Positions 11,102 to 22,528 of a DNA stretch of 64,000 nt are shown one piece after another (positions within the stretch are counted from its first letter, which is position 1; every line of letters begins with the position of its first letter). The DNA is from Ustulina deusta. Its lineage: Eukaryota > Ascomycota > Sordariomycetes > Xylariales > Xylariaceae. The translations under genes and the position numbers were made by a program. The DNA is taken from NCBI GenBank assembly GCA_023159155.1, contig JAJNNX010000002.1, positions 434,001 to 498,000 on the forward strand, written 5' to 3'. Below the pieces are notes generated by a model. It was not told the origin of the DNA, searched no databases, and was given only the letters and a program-made list of their open reading frames with translations.

Positions 11102-14100
11102 TTATGCATCCTTCTTGGCCTTGGTAACCTTCTCAATGCTACTTTCGAGGAAAAATTGTCGCTCGATAACTTTCAGCACCTCGTCGATCAAGCTAGATAG
11201 GGTTAGTTGACTCTATTCAAGTCAGGGAGCTGTGGGAAGATGACTTACATCACTGGTGCACTAATAAACAGCACTGCTTTCCACTCGGTCTGGTTCAGGG
11301 GTAAGATAGAGAAAAGCGTTTGTAGGAACGGAGTGTAGAGCAGTGCAAAGTGCAGGGCCATCGACAGGGAAATGGCATATACAAGCATCATGTTCTTCCA
11401 TAAAGGCAATGTTAAAAGAGATTCGCTCGATGACAGCGCATTCATGGCATTTAGCATCTCAATGACAACAAGAATTGAGAGGGACACGGTAGAGGCTGAT
11501 TTGGCATTGTTATTCTCAAACATCTGGCAGCCAATATTTGCGAACTCTGTAGAGCATCGGTGAAAATGAGAAAGCTGGTAGAAGTTGATCTGAGGTCCTT
11601 CAGGGTTGTACATGAACCACCAAGCGTACCCAGCAACAGTGGCAAGGCCAACATATGTGCCAATTACCAAGTAGCGGAAAAAGAGCCAGCCACCGATAAG
11701 AGCCTCATCACGCTTACGCGGCCGTCTTCTCATAATGTCGTGGTCTGGGGGGTTGAAAGACAATGCGGTAGCCGGGAGACCATCCGTGACAAGATTAACC
11801 CACAGTAGTTGAACAGGGATCAAAGCCTCCGGCATGCCTAGCGCGGCAGTAATGAAAATAGAGACGACTTCTCCGATGTTTGAGGAAATGAGATATCGAA
11901 TGAACTGTTGGGTATTGTTGTAGATCGATCGACCTTCCTCAATTGCAACCTCAATTGTGGCAAAGTTGTCATCGGCAAGAACCATATCCGCAGCCAATCT
12001 AGACACATCAGTACCTGAGCCCATGGCAATGCCAATATCTGATTTCTTGAGCGCGGGCGCGTCGTTCACACCGTCTCCAGTCATGGCAACGACCTCGTTC
12101 AAGGACTGAAGCAGGTCAACTAGCTTAGACTTGTGGCTAGGCTCAACACGAGAGAATAGAGAGGCATGCTTTGCGGCTTCGAGTTGTTCGCTAGGAGTCA
12201 AGTTATCGAACTCCCTACCGGTGAAACTCTTGCCCGTAAGATCTTCAAATTCTCCAAACACACCAATCTGTCGACAGATACTTTCAGCTGTGTTACGGTT
12301 ATCGCCAGTGATGACAATCACTCTAATACCAGCGGCCTTGCACTTCTTGATAGCATCGGCGACTTCAGGTCGGGGGGGATCAAGCATGCCAACGAGACCG
12401 AGCAGGGTAAGGTTTTGTTCCAATTGGGCATAGTGAGTAGGCGTCTGAGCAGTGTTGATCAATGGGTTAGATCCAACGTCATCGAGGCTAGCCAGTGCAA
12501 TGACTCGAAGTCCACGGTTGCCATAATCAACGACCTCTTTCAGAAGAAGGTCGTAAAGTTCCTTATTAAGCGGGACTCGTTTCCCATTGGCTCCAACTAG
12601 CGTATGTGTGCATCGCTCAATAATGGACTCGGGGGCACCTTTGACGAGAAGTTTTTTCTGCTTGCCGTCTTGGACGAGCACAGACATACTCTTCCGATCC
12701 CGGGAGAACTCGAAAGTAGCAAGCCTGGGATACTTCTGTTCATACCAAGCACTAGCGTGGTAGACACAGTCTTCGGGTTTGACGTCGGCAGGGGCCTGAG
12801 GTCCAATCTTTTCAGCAAGGACTCTCAACGCGCCTTCGGTTGGCTCTCCGACGTTTGAAAACGTAGCGGATCGGGTATCATACATAAGCTGGGCATCGTT
12901 GCAAAGAGCAGCAACCTGGTTCATTTGGTTGATTGTGCTGGATGTCTGGACCAAATTTTGAACCACTTTGCCGTTATGTTTGATATCGCCCTTGGGAGAG
13001 AAGGTGGTGCCCTCAACATCGAGTTCCTCAAGATCATTGCCATCCTCACGAATATAAACCACTTTGTTAACGCTCATTTGGTTAGTAGTGAGAGTCCCAG
13101 TCTTGTCAGAGCAAATGACACTACAACTTCCCAAAGTCTCCACGGATGGCAGGCTTCGAACCACCGCATTCTTCGCAGCCATCTTGCGTGTGCCCAATGC
13201 TAAACAAGTAGTTATCACGACGGCTAGACCTTCGGGGATAGCGGCAACACCAAGAGAGACGGCAATCTTCAGATAGTAGATAGCACCTTTAGTCCAGTTT
13301 CCGTGGCTAGGATCAGCAAAGTTGGGTATGTTGATCAGCCACACAAGAATACAAATGACGGTAATGACTTTGGCGAGAGTGTCACCGAAGTCGTTAAGCT
13401 TTTGCTTCAGAGGTGTGGGTTCGGAGATCTGGGCAGTAATGCTTTCATGAATATCGCCAATGGCAGTGTTGGATCCGGTCAGGACAACAACGGCCTTTGC
13501 ACGTCCCGTCACTACGGTTGTTCCGGAGAAAAGCATGTTCGTTTGATCCTGAAGCACGGCCTTCTCATCTTGCAGGACATTCGTATGATCCTTGCCCACA
13601 CTCTCACTCTCGCCTGTTAAGATAGCCTGGTCAACAGCGAAGCTGTTGCTTTCAATGGAGATGACTCGACAATCAGCGGGGATTCGGTCACCGACGGCAA
13701 CAGAGACGATATCTCCCGGTACCAACTCTTCAGCCTTGACACGGGAGACATGTCCGTTTCGCACGACATTTGCGATATTGGCCGAGTATTCTTGGAGGGC
13801 GGCGATGGCTTTCTCGGCGCTGCTTTCTTGAGACACGCCGACGACGGCATTGAGGATGAGGATAGTCAAGATCTGCCGATGCCCTCGGTTAGCTTGAAGC
13901 GGGCATGTACCAGCTGGTATTGCGTAGGAACAGGCGAACTTACAACAAGAGGATCGACAAATGCGCTCCAACCGCCCTCGTCTTCAAAGAGCGCTAAGAC
14001 GAAGGACACGGCAGCAGATCCGAGCAGTATGATGACGAGCTGGTCCTTGAACTGTTCGAGGATTAGCTCCCAAAGGGGCGTTGGTGGTTCTTCGGGTATC

Positions 14101-14330
14101 GCTAGAACACGAATGGATTAGCACAATTTGCATAACCCAAGAAACAAGGTATGTTGGGTAGAGGGTTCGGCACACGCAACCGACACCGTCTCCAGACCTT
14201 CTGTAGACGTACCATTTTTGCCATGCTTGGCTCTCAGCTTGGTGACCTGCTCGTCGGTGAGTCCAGCTTTCGGATCGACCTGGAAGTTATTCAAGACAGC
14301 CTGTGCAGGCTGGGCGAAGGCATTCTCCAT
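11102..14330 (-). CDS. SERCA-type P2A calcium-transporting ATPase
   Basis: Exons on the minus strand are 14330-14213, 14101-13944, 13872-11249 and 11192-11102 (996 aa, the normal SERCA length). The N-terminus [16 protein letters not shown] continues across the first intron into [15 protein letters not shown]. Visible motifs: TGES in the actuator domain, VAAIPEGLA in M4, the phosphorylation site [12 protein letters not shown] (Asp about 348), [11 protein letters not shown] and [20 protein letters not shown] in the P domain, and [13 protein letters not shown] in M6. The last exon restores [13 protein letters not shown] and ends KKDA. The pump moves Ca2+ from cytosol into ER/vacuolar stores using ATP. 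All key residues are present, so it should be active. A GCGGTT hexamer repeat lies just upstream of the start codon. Confidence 0.97.
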
Positions 14331-14365
14331 GGCAGCCGACAGTGGGCAGTCGACAGTCGGGGTGC

Positions 14366-14390
14366 GCGGTTGCGGTTGCGGTTGCGGTTG
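14366..14390. repeat. GCGGTT hexamer tandem repeat
   Basis: Four near-perfect copies of a 6-bp unit about 40 bp upstream of the Ca2+-ATPase start codon, in its 5' UTR or promoter. Confidence 0.8.
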
Positions 14391-16691
14391 AGTGGGGTGT
14401 GGCCTTAGCACAGCACGCAATAGCGAGGGCCGGTGGATGGTTGGATTTGCGTGCAGAAACGAGGGCAGGGTACCTCTGGACTATGCAAAGAAGAGCGGTA
14501 CAATCAAGATCAACAGGGTCTAAAGTGAGAGACAGCGACCACGACGGTATTTTTATGCGAAGCAAGTGGGAAAAGGAAGCGGCTCCATCAAGAATGCCAC
14601 ATGTCTTTTTCCAAAGCACTAACAGAGGTACTGCAGTACATGTGTAAGGCTATGTTGACGAGCAGGTACCCGGTGTTATGTGCTATGTGAGTCGTTGGGG
14701 TGAATTGACTTACAGGCAGGTGAAGAAAAAAGTAGACTAGGTAGCAACCAGAGATGGGGCTGAAGAATGGGGGTTAAAAGTTGCCCCAGAGCACAGAGCC
14801 ACGACGTCCGACACTACCTAGGTAGGTACGCATACCTCAGTCATATGTACCCGGCTCTCAACTACCGGTATAGGTAGTGTACACGACTACACATGTATAC
14901 TGCCACACTACCTACCTACTACAGTATAGAGTGGACAAGAGATAGCTCTTGTTGATCTCTAGCTCGGATCTCTTGTTAGGCGAGATCAAGTGCGACAGCA
15001 GATCAATTAAGCATTATTTACAGTATATTTGGTATGTAGAGGTACTAAGCAAGTAAAATAAGTACTGGGTAGTATACATCTAGGTAAGTTTGTTGTAGGC
15101 AAGTAGGTACCTTGAGGCATGACAGTCGGTACCGAAGTGAGTAAGCAAATATGTGCCTCCAGTCATTGTATCGAATCCACCCATTCCCTGTTACTCTCTA
15201 TCTTAGAGGATAAGAGGCATCCAGTGTATAGCCCGGCAGATTGGATCCTCTCCTCACCTGTTGGCCTCGTCCATCAAATCTAGATAAAGGTATGCACAAA
15301 GTGCGATTCAGTCTTTCCAACTTCTTCCATGGAGAATTAAAAGCAACGTGTTCTCTGTAAAAACGTGCAAACCCTGACCCCTGGCCATCTGACTTGCAGC
15401 GCCTGCTTGCACAGCACGATCTGCCGTTCTGACAAATCAACATCTTGATAATTCTCCACCACCATACACCACCCATTAGCATCCTTGTAGCGGCATTCTG
15501 CCCGCAAGCACACCTCTCTGCTCATTCGCTGCTTTTTTGCACCGCAAACTGCAAGGCTACCCAGCCCTCGATTGTCTGGTTCCCATTACGTATTGCCCTT
15601 GCCCACCTACTACATCATGATGTTGGCTCTCACACACGACGACTGCTAGCACCCATCACGGGCTGGAATTTTTGCATCGATAAAAAGAATCTCTCTTTTC
15701 GCACGGCAGCCGTTACTACTTCGTAACACCTTAGTTTTTAGTAACAACAATATTTGAGTTTATTTGTTTTTATTCCTCATCAAGTTTTTTCTTGCATGCA
15801 GCAACCTATCAATCGGGGCAAGCAATAAGTGGTGATGGTACTAGTAGTACTCAACAGGTGACCTACAATGAATGGGTCATTCCCCTCGACATGATATTCA
15901 AGGGGAAAGCTTAGACATCAGATAGAAAGATAAACCTCTTCGATTCTCGAAAATTGTAAAATTTGTCATGGAATACCAGATTTGTCCACAGACCAGCAAA
16001 GCGACTGAGGGATAAGGCGGGTCGTGAGCACCTAGTGCTGTCGATTGCAAAAACATCAGCACCAAATGAACTGGAGGGGTCGAGATAGATAGGTCTTCAA
16101 AGACAACAAAAGATGAGCAATATACACAAAATACAAGATCAGCTGCAGTATAGGTTAGTCGCTATCACATCTAGTGGAGAGTCATATCACTAAAACCGGT
16201 TCATACCACACAACCTATAAGTCGATTCTCTCGTAGGTAGACAGGGCATTTCTTGATATCTGACCGGACACTCTGCAAATCACTGCCCGCTAGAACATGT
16301 TTAAAGCAAAACGGGCTAGGAGAAGTAAAATAAGCTAAATGCAGTCGATTTTCGTGTGACTCGTGAGGATGTGTGAACTAGAGAGAAACAGATGGTCACT
16401 TTTCCCTCCTAAAACTGTCTATCAAGGGTGCTATCTAGAGCTGCATGCGCAGCTATGCGTCGGAACTTCTGCTCTCAAGGTCAGTGGTAACCACCACCGA
16501 CTAACGCCACGCAACTATTCATCCCTAGCCATCATGGTGCATACCTGCTGGCTTTCGCCAAGTAGAGCATTTTTGCGGCCCATCAAATCCATCCACATTC
16601 CCAAGCTTTGCTAGTATTTAGCATTTATTGTGCTGAATGAGATCGACTCATAACCCAGGTCACCTATGCCCTCCTAGTCGTCATAGAGCAT
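14391..16691. other. Long intergenic region with TACCTAGG-type palindromes
   Basis: No supported gene. Clusters of TACCTAGGTAGG and related motifs occur at 14815-14835, 14875-14925 and 15070-15115. The part nearest 16691 should hold the 3' UTR of the Ran gene. Confidence 0.45.
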
Positions 16692-17672
16692 TTACAAGTC
16701 ATCGTCATCATCCTCACCAGGCAGAGGCATAGAAGCGGCCTCATCCATCTCCTTTCGGTATTGCTCTAGGAGCTTCTCGTCAACCTGTGCGGTCGGGGGT
16801 GCAAGGGCAGGGGCAGCGACGAATTCCTGATTGGGTTAGCTAGCCCCGGAGAGATGTAAGAATAACGGTACTCACCACTTGTGGGTTACCGACAAGCTTG
16901 CGAGCGAGCCATAGGAAGGGCTTCTCGAAGTTGTAGTTTGATTTGGCGGAGATGTCGTAGTACTGGAGGTTCTTCTTGCGGTGAAATGTGATAGTCTTAG
17001 CCTTGACCTTGCGCTCCTTGACATCAACCTTGTTACCGCAAAGGACGATGGGAATGTTCTCGCAGACGCGGACGAGATCGCCTTAGAGTGGGCGATTAGC
17101 TTAGGACGAGCAGAGAACTAGGGTGATTTTTGACCTACGATGCCAGTTGGGAACGTTCTTGTAGGTGATTCTGGAAGTCACATCGAACATGATGATACCG
17201 CACTGTCCGTTGATGTAGTAGCCATCACGAAGACCGCCAAACTTTTCCTGGCCAGCAGTGTCCCAGACGTCGAAGGTGATAGGGCCGAAGTTCTGAGTCG
17301 TTGTTAGAAGCCATGCGCAAGCAGCAGAAGGTCCCAAGGTCAGCCGCGGATTACTTACGGTGGTGAAGCCAAGGGGGTGAACCTCAACACCCAGAGTGGC
17401 CATGTACTTTTTCTCGAACTCTCCAGTCAAATGGCGTTTGACGAAGGTGGTCTACCCGGGTTAGCCGCCGACGCAAATATCATTTCGGACATTTCAAACT
17501 GCAGTACGCGAGAGGAGGGGCAGATTGCAGGTGGGGCATTGTTTGTAAACAGGGAGCATATCGCAAGCAGCAATGCGCGAGAGAACGTGCCAGAGGCCAC
17601 GAGATAACGTACCTTGCCAGTACCACCGTCGCCGACAAGGACGAGCTTGAAGGTAGGAGACTGTTGCGCCAT
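16692..17672 (-). CDS. Ran GTPase (Gsp1/Spi1-like)
   Basis: Exons on the minus strand are 17672-17613, 17451-17359, 17292-17139, 17081-16876 and 16826-16692 (215 aa). G1 is GDGGTGKTT at 14-22, switch I contains [11 protein letters not shown], switch [20 protein letters not shown] at about 61-78, and G4/G5 are the NKVD and SAKSNYN blocks. The acidic tail ends [12 protein letters not shown], diagnostic of Ran rather than Rab or Rho; there is no C-terminal prenylation Cys. Ran-GTP drives import and export through nuclear pores and helps spindle assembly. All nucleotide-binding residues are intact. The 5' flank to about 17900 is purine-rich and probably carries the promoter. Confidence 0.97.
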
Positions 17673-18743
17673 CGTGTGCGTTGATAAGAGAATCGGCGGC
17701 GAGGTAGACAGAGGGAAGACTAGACCCGACGTCAGTGTGGGGGGGTGGCTGTCGGCGCGCGATAATGCAGACGATGGAAGCGAAAGAGTCGTCGCAGGGA
17801 CGGTTGGGGGGGCAGAGAAGAGGTGTTATATGGGGAGTGCGTACCTTGGTAGACAGCGAAGCAGGTGGCGGAAGAGGGTATGCAAAGGAAGGGGTTGGAT
17901 GTGGTGGCAGTTCACCGATGATGATCGATCTTGCGAGAAAGAGTTTGGCGGGCGGGCCTGTTTGGGGGTAAGGACCTTGCTTGGGCTGCCGAAAATTTAG
18001 GCGGTGGTTGCGGGGCAGGCTGGGCACGTGATTGCTGTCTTGAACAATCAAGGCGCACGCAGGATCCAGCCTAGGCTACAGGTGGGGACAACCTTAAAGA
18101 TGGTAGGTCGGGCTAGCGTGGCAGCAGCTCTTCTCTTTTCTCCTGATTTCGCCGCTGGAATGAGCTTTTATGCTTTCGTCAAATCCTATCTTAGCTACCC
18201 GCCCCGATTGTGAACCAGGAGGCATAGATGCCTAATTAAGCAATAATGCCGCCTCATTGGGTTTGTTTACATCGTTCTGTGCCTCACATTTCATAGCAAA
18301 GACGGCCGTAACATGGTGTATTACTAATGTCTTTGGTGCCTGATCCTAGTTTGCTTTACCACAACACTCACTACCTTACACCATGCAACATTCAGGTACC
18401 AAACCCAATAACCATGACAATCATTCGCCGCATTTTGCAGTAGGTTTGCCATCATTAGAGTTCTTGGTGTCAAGCCAACTGTGTCCTTCTCGCGGCACAT
18501 TGGTTGGTGTATCGTTGGCTTGCCATGCTCTCCTACTCATACTCTCCTCCTGATCTGGCTCCTACAAGCCTTGGTGGTCTGCTCGCTCCATTCATTGCAA
18601 TTGCACGAGTCGCCAATAGGGACGATGATAGGAGTGCGGCAATGATCATGTCACACATCGTACATGAGCTTCTGCTGGTTGAGTTGCCGCAATATGTGTA
18701 TATGTAAGATTTCGTCACCGACCAGTCTCCTCAGATGATTACC
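17673..18743. other. Intergenic region between Ran and the Nas2-like gene
   Basis: Contains the Ran 5' region and the 3' end of the Nas2-like gene. No convincing coding sequence; the longer open frames show no family motif. Confidence 0.45.
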
Positions 18744-19661
18744 TTACATCGGAAGAATGTGGCACCCAAGGAGACCCCGACCACCCCAGTTGCGGCGCGG
18801 CGTCAAGTATAGCTGGAGCTCCTGTCGCGTACCCTGTGACGTACCTGAATCGGCTCGTCGCGAGATTTTGACTAGAACCCGTTGCTAAATCGAGTCAATG
18901 CTGGTTCATCTCCTACCCAAGCAGATGGATAGATACTCAAGAGTATGCGCTCAAAACTTATTGAAACTAAACTCACCCCTTCATTGCCTTGGACACATTC
19001 TGCTACTTTCTTGAGACCGTCATGGTTGGCCCTGTTTACGTATCCGAGGTTTCTTATCTCATCACCAGCTTTCAGACCGGCGGCGTCAGCCGGACTATCA
19101 GCAACCACGCTATTGACCTTGGCGAATGGTACTTCCAGAGTCTCGGGGAGTGTGTCTCCCATCATTGTAGCTCGGTTCATAGGAGTAGCATTGGATGCAA
19201 CATCGTCTGTGCCTTGCAAGCTAGCGAAATGTTCGTGCAGATGCTTCTCGATAGCATTCATAAGATCCTTGTAGTCATTTTTCAAATGGATAATGCGAGA
19301 TCGCGTAGTGCGTACTATCAAGAGGCATTAGCAAGGGGTGAGTTGTGGCCAGCTCAAAAGAAACTTACTCTGCGCGATATCGAGGTCGGCTCTAGGAAAC
19401 CCATCTCGTGTGAGCAATGGTGTTTCCATATTAACGCCATGCTAGAGGACCAGTCAGTATCAATACACTGGCGATCGTTGATAGACCAACCGAATCCAGG
19501 ACACCGCTCAGAGCCTTCAGTTCAGCTTCCATGTTATCCTTCTTCTGTTGAAGCTCGGCAAAAGAGAGATGTTTTGCATTGCCATTAGTGAGCGGGCGGG
19601 AGGTTGGTCCCGATGGGATTGTTGGTGTGTGCAGGTTGTCCATTCTTAACGGTAGGCCCAT
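18744..19661 (-). CDS. 26S proteasome assembly chaperone Nas2/PSMD9 (PDZ protein)
   Basis: Exons on the minus strand are 19661-19491, 19441-19369, 19314-18977 and 18884-18744 (240 aa). The N-terminal half gives LSFAELQQKKDNMEAELKAL, then HGVNMETPLLTRDGFPRAD and IAQIRTTRSRIIHLKNDY, the signature coiled-coil region of Nas2/p27. The C-terminal half is a PDZ-like domain with FAKVNSVVADSPADAAGLKA, followed by LTPRRNWGGRGLLGCHILPM, the conserved end. Nas2 binds the Rpt5 C-terminus and controls 19S base assembly. An alternative start is the Met at 19643. It is the second proteasome-related gene within 10 kb. Confidence 0.93.
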
Positions 19662-20741
19662 TGCGATGTTCAGTCCAGCCTACCTATTCATGATACAAAG
19701 GAACCAGGTGGCCCGACGGACGCGAGTGCGAAGAAACCGCCGGTGTGAGGGTAGATGGATAGACTTTTGAGGCCACACAGGACAGGACCTGACTGAATGA
19801 GGCAACGCGTCGTGATTGCCTAATGTGCGGGATAGTGGGGACCAGGTCTCTTGTGGAAAACCTTCCAGTTCCAGTACCGCTCTAACTCTAAAGTACCTGT
19901 AGGTTCGAGTAAATTCTATACTTAGTACTTGGGTATACTGTAAGTACTTCGGGGCTCCGACTAATTCGAACGGATATCAATTTAATACTGGAGGTATACC
20001 TAGGTAGCAATTATATTTGACGCAGGTCCGTGCTACCTAGTGGGGTTAATGGAGGCTCGATAGTGCGGGGTAGTTCTTATCCACCCCCTTAGAATCATCC
20101 CCTGCACAACAATTAGCAGCTCAAGTCCGCCCAAATCGAAGAGCCAGGTCTCGTCCTTGTGGTTCTGGGCAGCAACTGGGCAAGTTTAGACAGGAAAGGT
20201 ACGCAGACCAACACCGGTCGGAAGTCGCCAGTGTTGCGGAGAGGATGGGCCTTGTTGTCAACGGCCAAGATCGGGCTCCGCCCTTCATCTACAATTCGTC
20301 ACGCCATCCCATAGTGCTGAGCCAACCGCTTTGTTTAGGTATCTTAGACACCAACCTCAATTCGCATATGCCTACCTAGAAAACGGACGACAAATAGTTT
20401 ACAAACGAGTGCTCCTCGGGTTTTGTCGACCCTAAAAGTCCATGTCACGACTCACTCATCTCAATTCATGCAGGCGCCGACTGTCGTCAGGTCAGGCCCC
20501 TCAGCTCAGCGACACTTTCGAGTCTCTGCAAAAAGGAAAACAAAGTTCGGCTATTCGATCCGCGGTTGTGGACCACCTGTCCAACATCGCCGAACTAGAA
20601 GTGTTCTGCAAGAGCTGTGCAAAAGAACAGTTCGGGTTTCAACGCACGCTAGCCCTCGTCCTGCGTTGCCTTGTCGACCCATCACAGGCGGGCGATACCA
20701 TCAACGAGTGGAAGCTTGCCCAAAGATCCATACAGTCGTTC
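19662..20741. other. Intergenic region
   Basis: Lies between the Nas2-like gene and the 3' end of the kinase-like gene. It contains TACCTAGG-type motifs (about 19999 and 20034). No gene recognised; plus-strand open frames after 20420 run antisense into the kinase gene and lack family motifs. Confidence 0.45.
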
Positions 20742-21857
20742 CTACATTGCCGGCTTTTCCCGAAAAATAGGTGTAACAGGGTTTTTAGACCATTCGGCGA
20801 GTTGCTCCTTAATCCTTTGCACGGCCTGCAAGTCCCCTTCTGCAGTTTCCTCCTTATCCTCGTCCACCCACCCCTCCGTATAACTGCCGCCAAAATCAAT
20901 AAGACAAATGTTGTCCTCCGTATCAATCAATATATTTTCGGGCTTAGCGTCACCCCAAACCACACCTGCGGCATGAAGACATTGGACGGAGTCACAGATC
21001 TGCGTTGACCAGCGAGCCCGTTGCTCATTCGTGCAGGTAGACCAGGCTGCCAACTCCTCTAGAGTGCCTTTGTTCTCGATGTGTGTGAGGAGCAGTCCGA
21101 CTAGACGTGTGCCAGAGCAATCCCCTTCTTCGCTGTTGGGGTCGAAATGATAATGTTGAAGGACATTGACGTCGTCGTCGATGACCAGACCGCGCAGACG
21201 ACAGATCCTTGCATTGGTAAGCAGGGGGCTTGCATCGAGTATCTTTTTGTATGCCTCTAGTTCGTAGCACCCCTGATGCAGTCGGCGTGGTATCCAAGGT
21301 TTGAAGAAGTATTCATTATCATCTATCGAGACCGTAGATGGAACGAAACGTGATGTATAGGCCAGAACTTGAACTTGACGAGACGAATATGTGTTGAGTT
21401 TTAAGGCAAGTAGCTGGGACAAGTGCGGTTGCAGCCACATCACGTGTTGGCCTGGGCACATGAACTCCTGTCTCGAAAGGATCTCCTTAAAATGTGGTTT
21501 GATATGACCACTCTCAGCTATTGTTGCTTCGAGAATGAACCACGGCGGATAGAGGTGGGTGTGCAAATTCTTCGTTGATTCCGCTGGGCGGCGTGGAGCC
21601 AACTGGGTCATCAGTTCATCGAATGGTCTTCGGAGACGTTCTACCACCTCAAGATATTTTCCCTCGTCTGGAACGTCACTGTGTAGAACTCGATATGCCT
21701 CACGATGTTGTTCTAAAACCCAAGGCGAACTGGTGAGCTTTTCTACAACGTAACAGACACGGAATGCAGCATTATTATGGCGAATATACAGGGTGATATC
21801 GCTGTCCAGATTGAATTCTGAGTCCCAGCTAATAGAGTCAACGTAGAATTTGTCCAT
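20742..21857 (-). CDS. Atypical protein-kinase-like protein
   Basis: Single exon, 371 aa. The N-terminal 150 residues resemble no named domain for me. The C-terminal half has a kinase-like lobe: catalytic loop VVWGDAKPENILID with Asp at about 303 and Asn at about 308, and DFG as LIDFGGSYTEGW with Asp at about 321. The HRD motif is replaced by WGD, typical of a fungus-specific kinase-like group. I do not see a clear glycine-rich loop; a candidate N-lobe lies at about 175-240, including LVGLLLTHIENKGTLEELAAW. It keeps the metal-binding Asp residues, so activity is possible, but the substrate is unknown. Confidence 0.75.
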   Translation of the reverse strand: MDKFYVDSISWDSEFNLDSDITLYIRHNNAAFRVCYVVEKLTSSPWVLEQHREAYRVLHSDVPDEGKYLEVVERLRRPFDELMTQLAPRRPAESTKNLHTHLYPPWFILEATIAESGHIKPHFKEILSRQEFMCPGQHVMWLQPHLSQLLALKLNTYSSRQVQVLAYTSRFVPSTVSIDDNEYFFKPWIPRRLHQGCYELEAYKKILDASPLLTNARICRLRGLVIDDDVNVLQHYHFDPNSEEGDCSGTRLVGLLLTHIENKGTLEELAAWSTCTNEQRARWSTQICDSVQCLHAAGVVWGDAKPENILIDTEDNICLIDFGGSYTEGWVDEDKEETAEGDLQAVQRIKEQLAEWSKNPVTPIFREKPAM

Positions 21858-22210
21858 CGTAGAGCTGGGTAGGAGGAGAAAGCAATCCTAAGGTGCGTAA
21901 TATGGGCTGGAGATAATAGTATGGGAAAGACACTCGATTCAGAGAAGACGGGGCCATGGTGCAGTTAGAAAACAGAAAACCAACTTTCTGGGAGCTGAAG
22001 TTCCACGGTTATTGTATTAATCAGACAATATTACCATTACAAACTACCTAGGTACTAGAGTCATCCATGCATGCATGTAGCCTTTGCCAGTCACACCTCT
22101 TATAGCCACCAATTAACGATGATAGTGTGTCGTACTAGGTAATACTTGTTAGCTCCAATAGTATATTGTCTGAGAGCAGGGAGCGGATAACTCACGGGAC
22201 CTGACCTTTC
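21858..22210. other. Spacer between kinase-like and Cys-rich genes
   Basis: Promoter side of the kinase-like gene and 3' side of the Cys-rich gene. It contains a TACCTAGGTA motif near 22046. Nothing else seen. Confidence 0.4.
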
Positions 22211-22528
22211 TCAAAACCGACAGTCACGACAACACTTGTGACCGCAATTGCAGCGGGTCCGGCCACGTCCAACTGCCGAGTCGCATTCATGGCATGTCCA
22301 ACCGCACTTTTTAAATGCCTTCGCGCGGCAGCTGCTATTGCCGCAATGGCCATGGTCATAGAAGATGGCATTCGAATAGTTGCGGCCGGTGCACCGCTGT
22401 AGTCGACCGTCCACGCCATAAACACCAGCGTTAAAGGCAAATTGGCATTGATCCGGGAAAGGGGGTACCCAATATGAATGGCCGGAAGAATGTTCGCACT
22501 CGTATCGTCTCTTGATTAGTTGACACAT
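22211..22528 (-). CDS. Small cysteine/histidine-rich protein, probably zinc-binding
   Basis: 105 aa, no intron, no signal peptide. It starts MCQLIKRRYECEHSSGHSYW. The C-terminal half packs Cys pairs: HGHCGNSSC, KKCGWTCHEC and CNCGHKCCRDC, spaced like zinc-ribbon or treble-clef knuckles. Cys/His density and ordered CxxC spacing support a real protein rather than a chance frame. I believe similar unnamed proteins beginning MCQLI occur in other filamentous fungi, but I cannot check. Function unknown; a structural zinc site or redox role are both possible. Confidence 0.55.
   Translation of the reverse strand: MCQLIKRRYECEHSSGHSYWVPPFPDQCQFAFNAGVYGVDGRLQRCTGRNYSNAIFYDHGHCGNSSCRAKAFKKCGWTCHECDSAVGRGRTRCNCGHKCCRDCRF

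Noticed and set aside
12131..12600. Plus-strand frames opposite the Ca2+-ATPase
   Set aside because: Antisense to a complete, conserved coding sequence.
20442..21008. 188-codon plus-strand frame
   Set aside because: Mostly antisense to the kinase-like gene and without family motifs.
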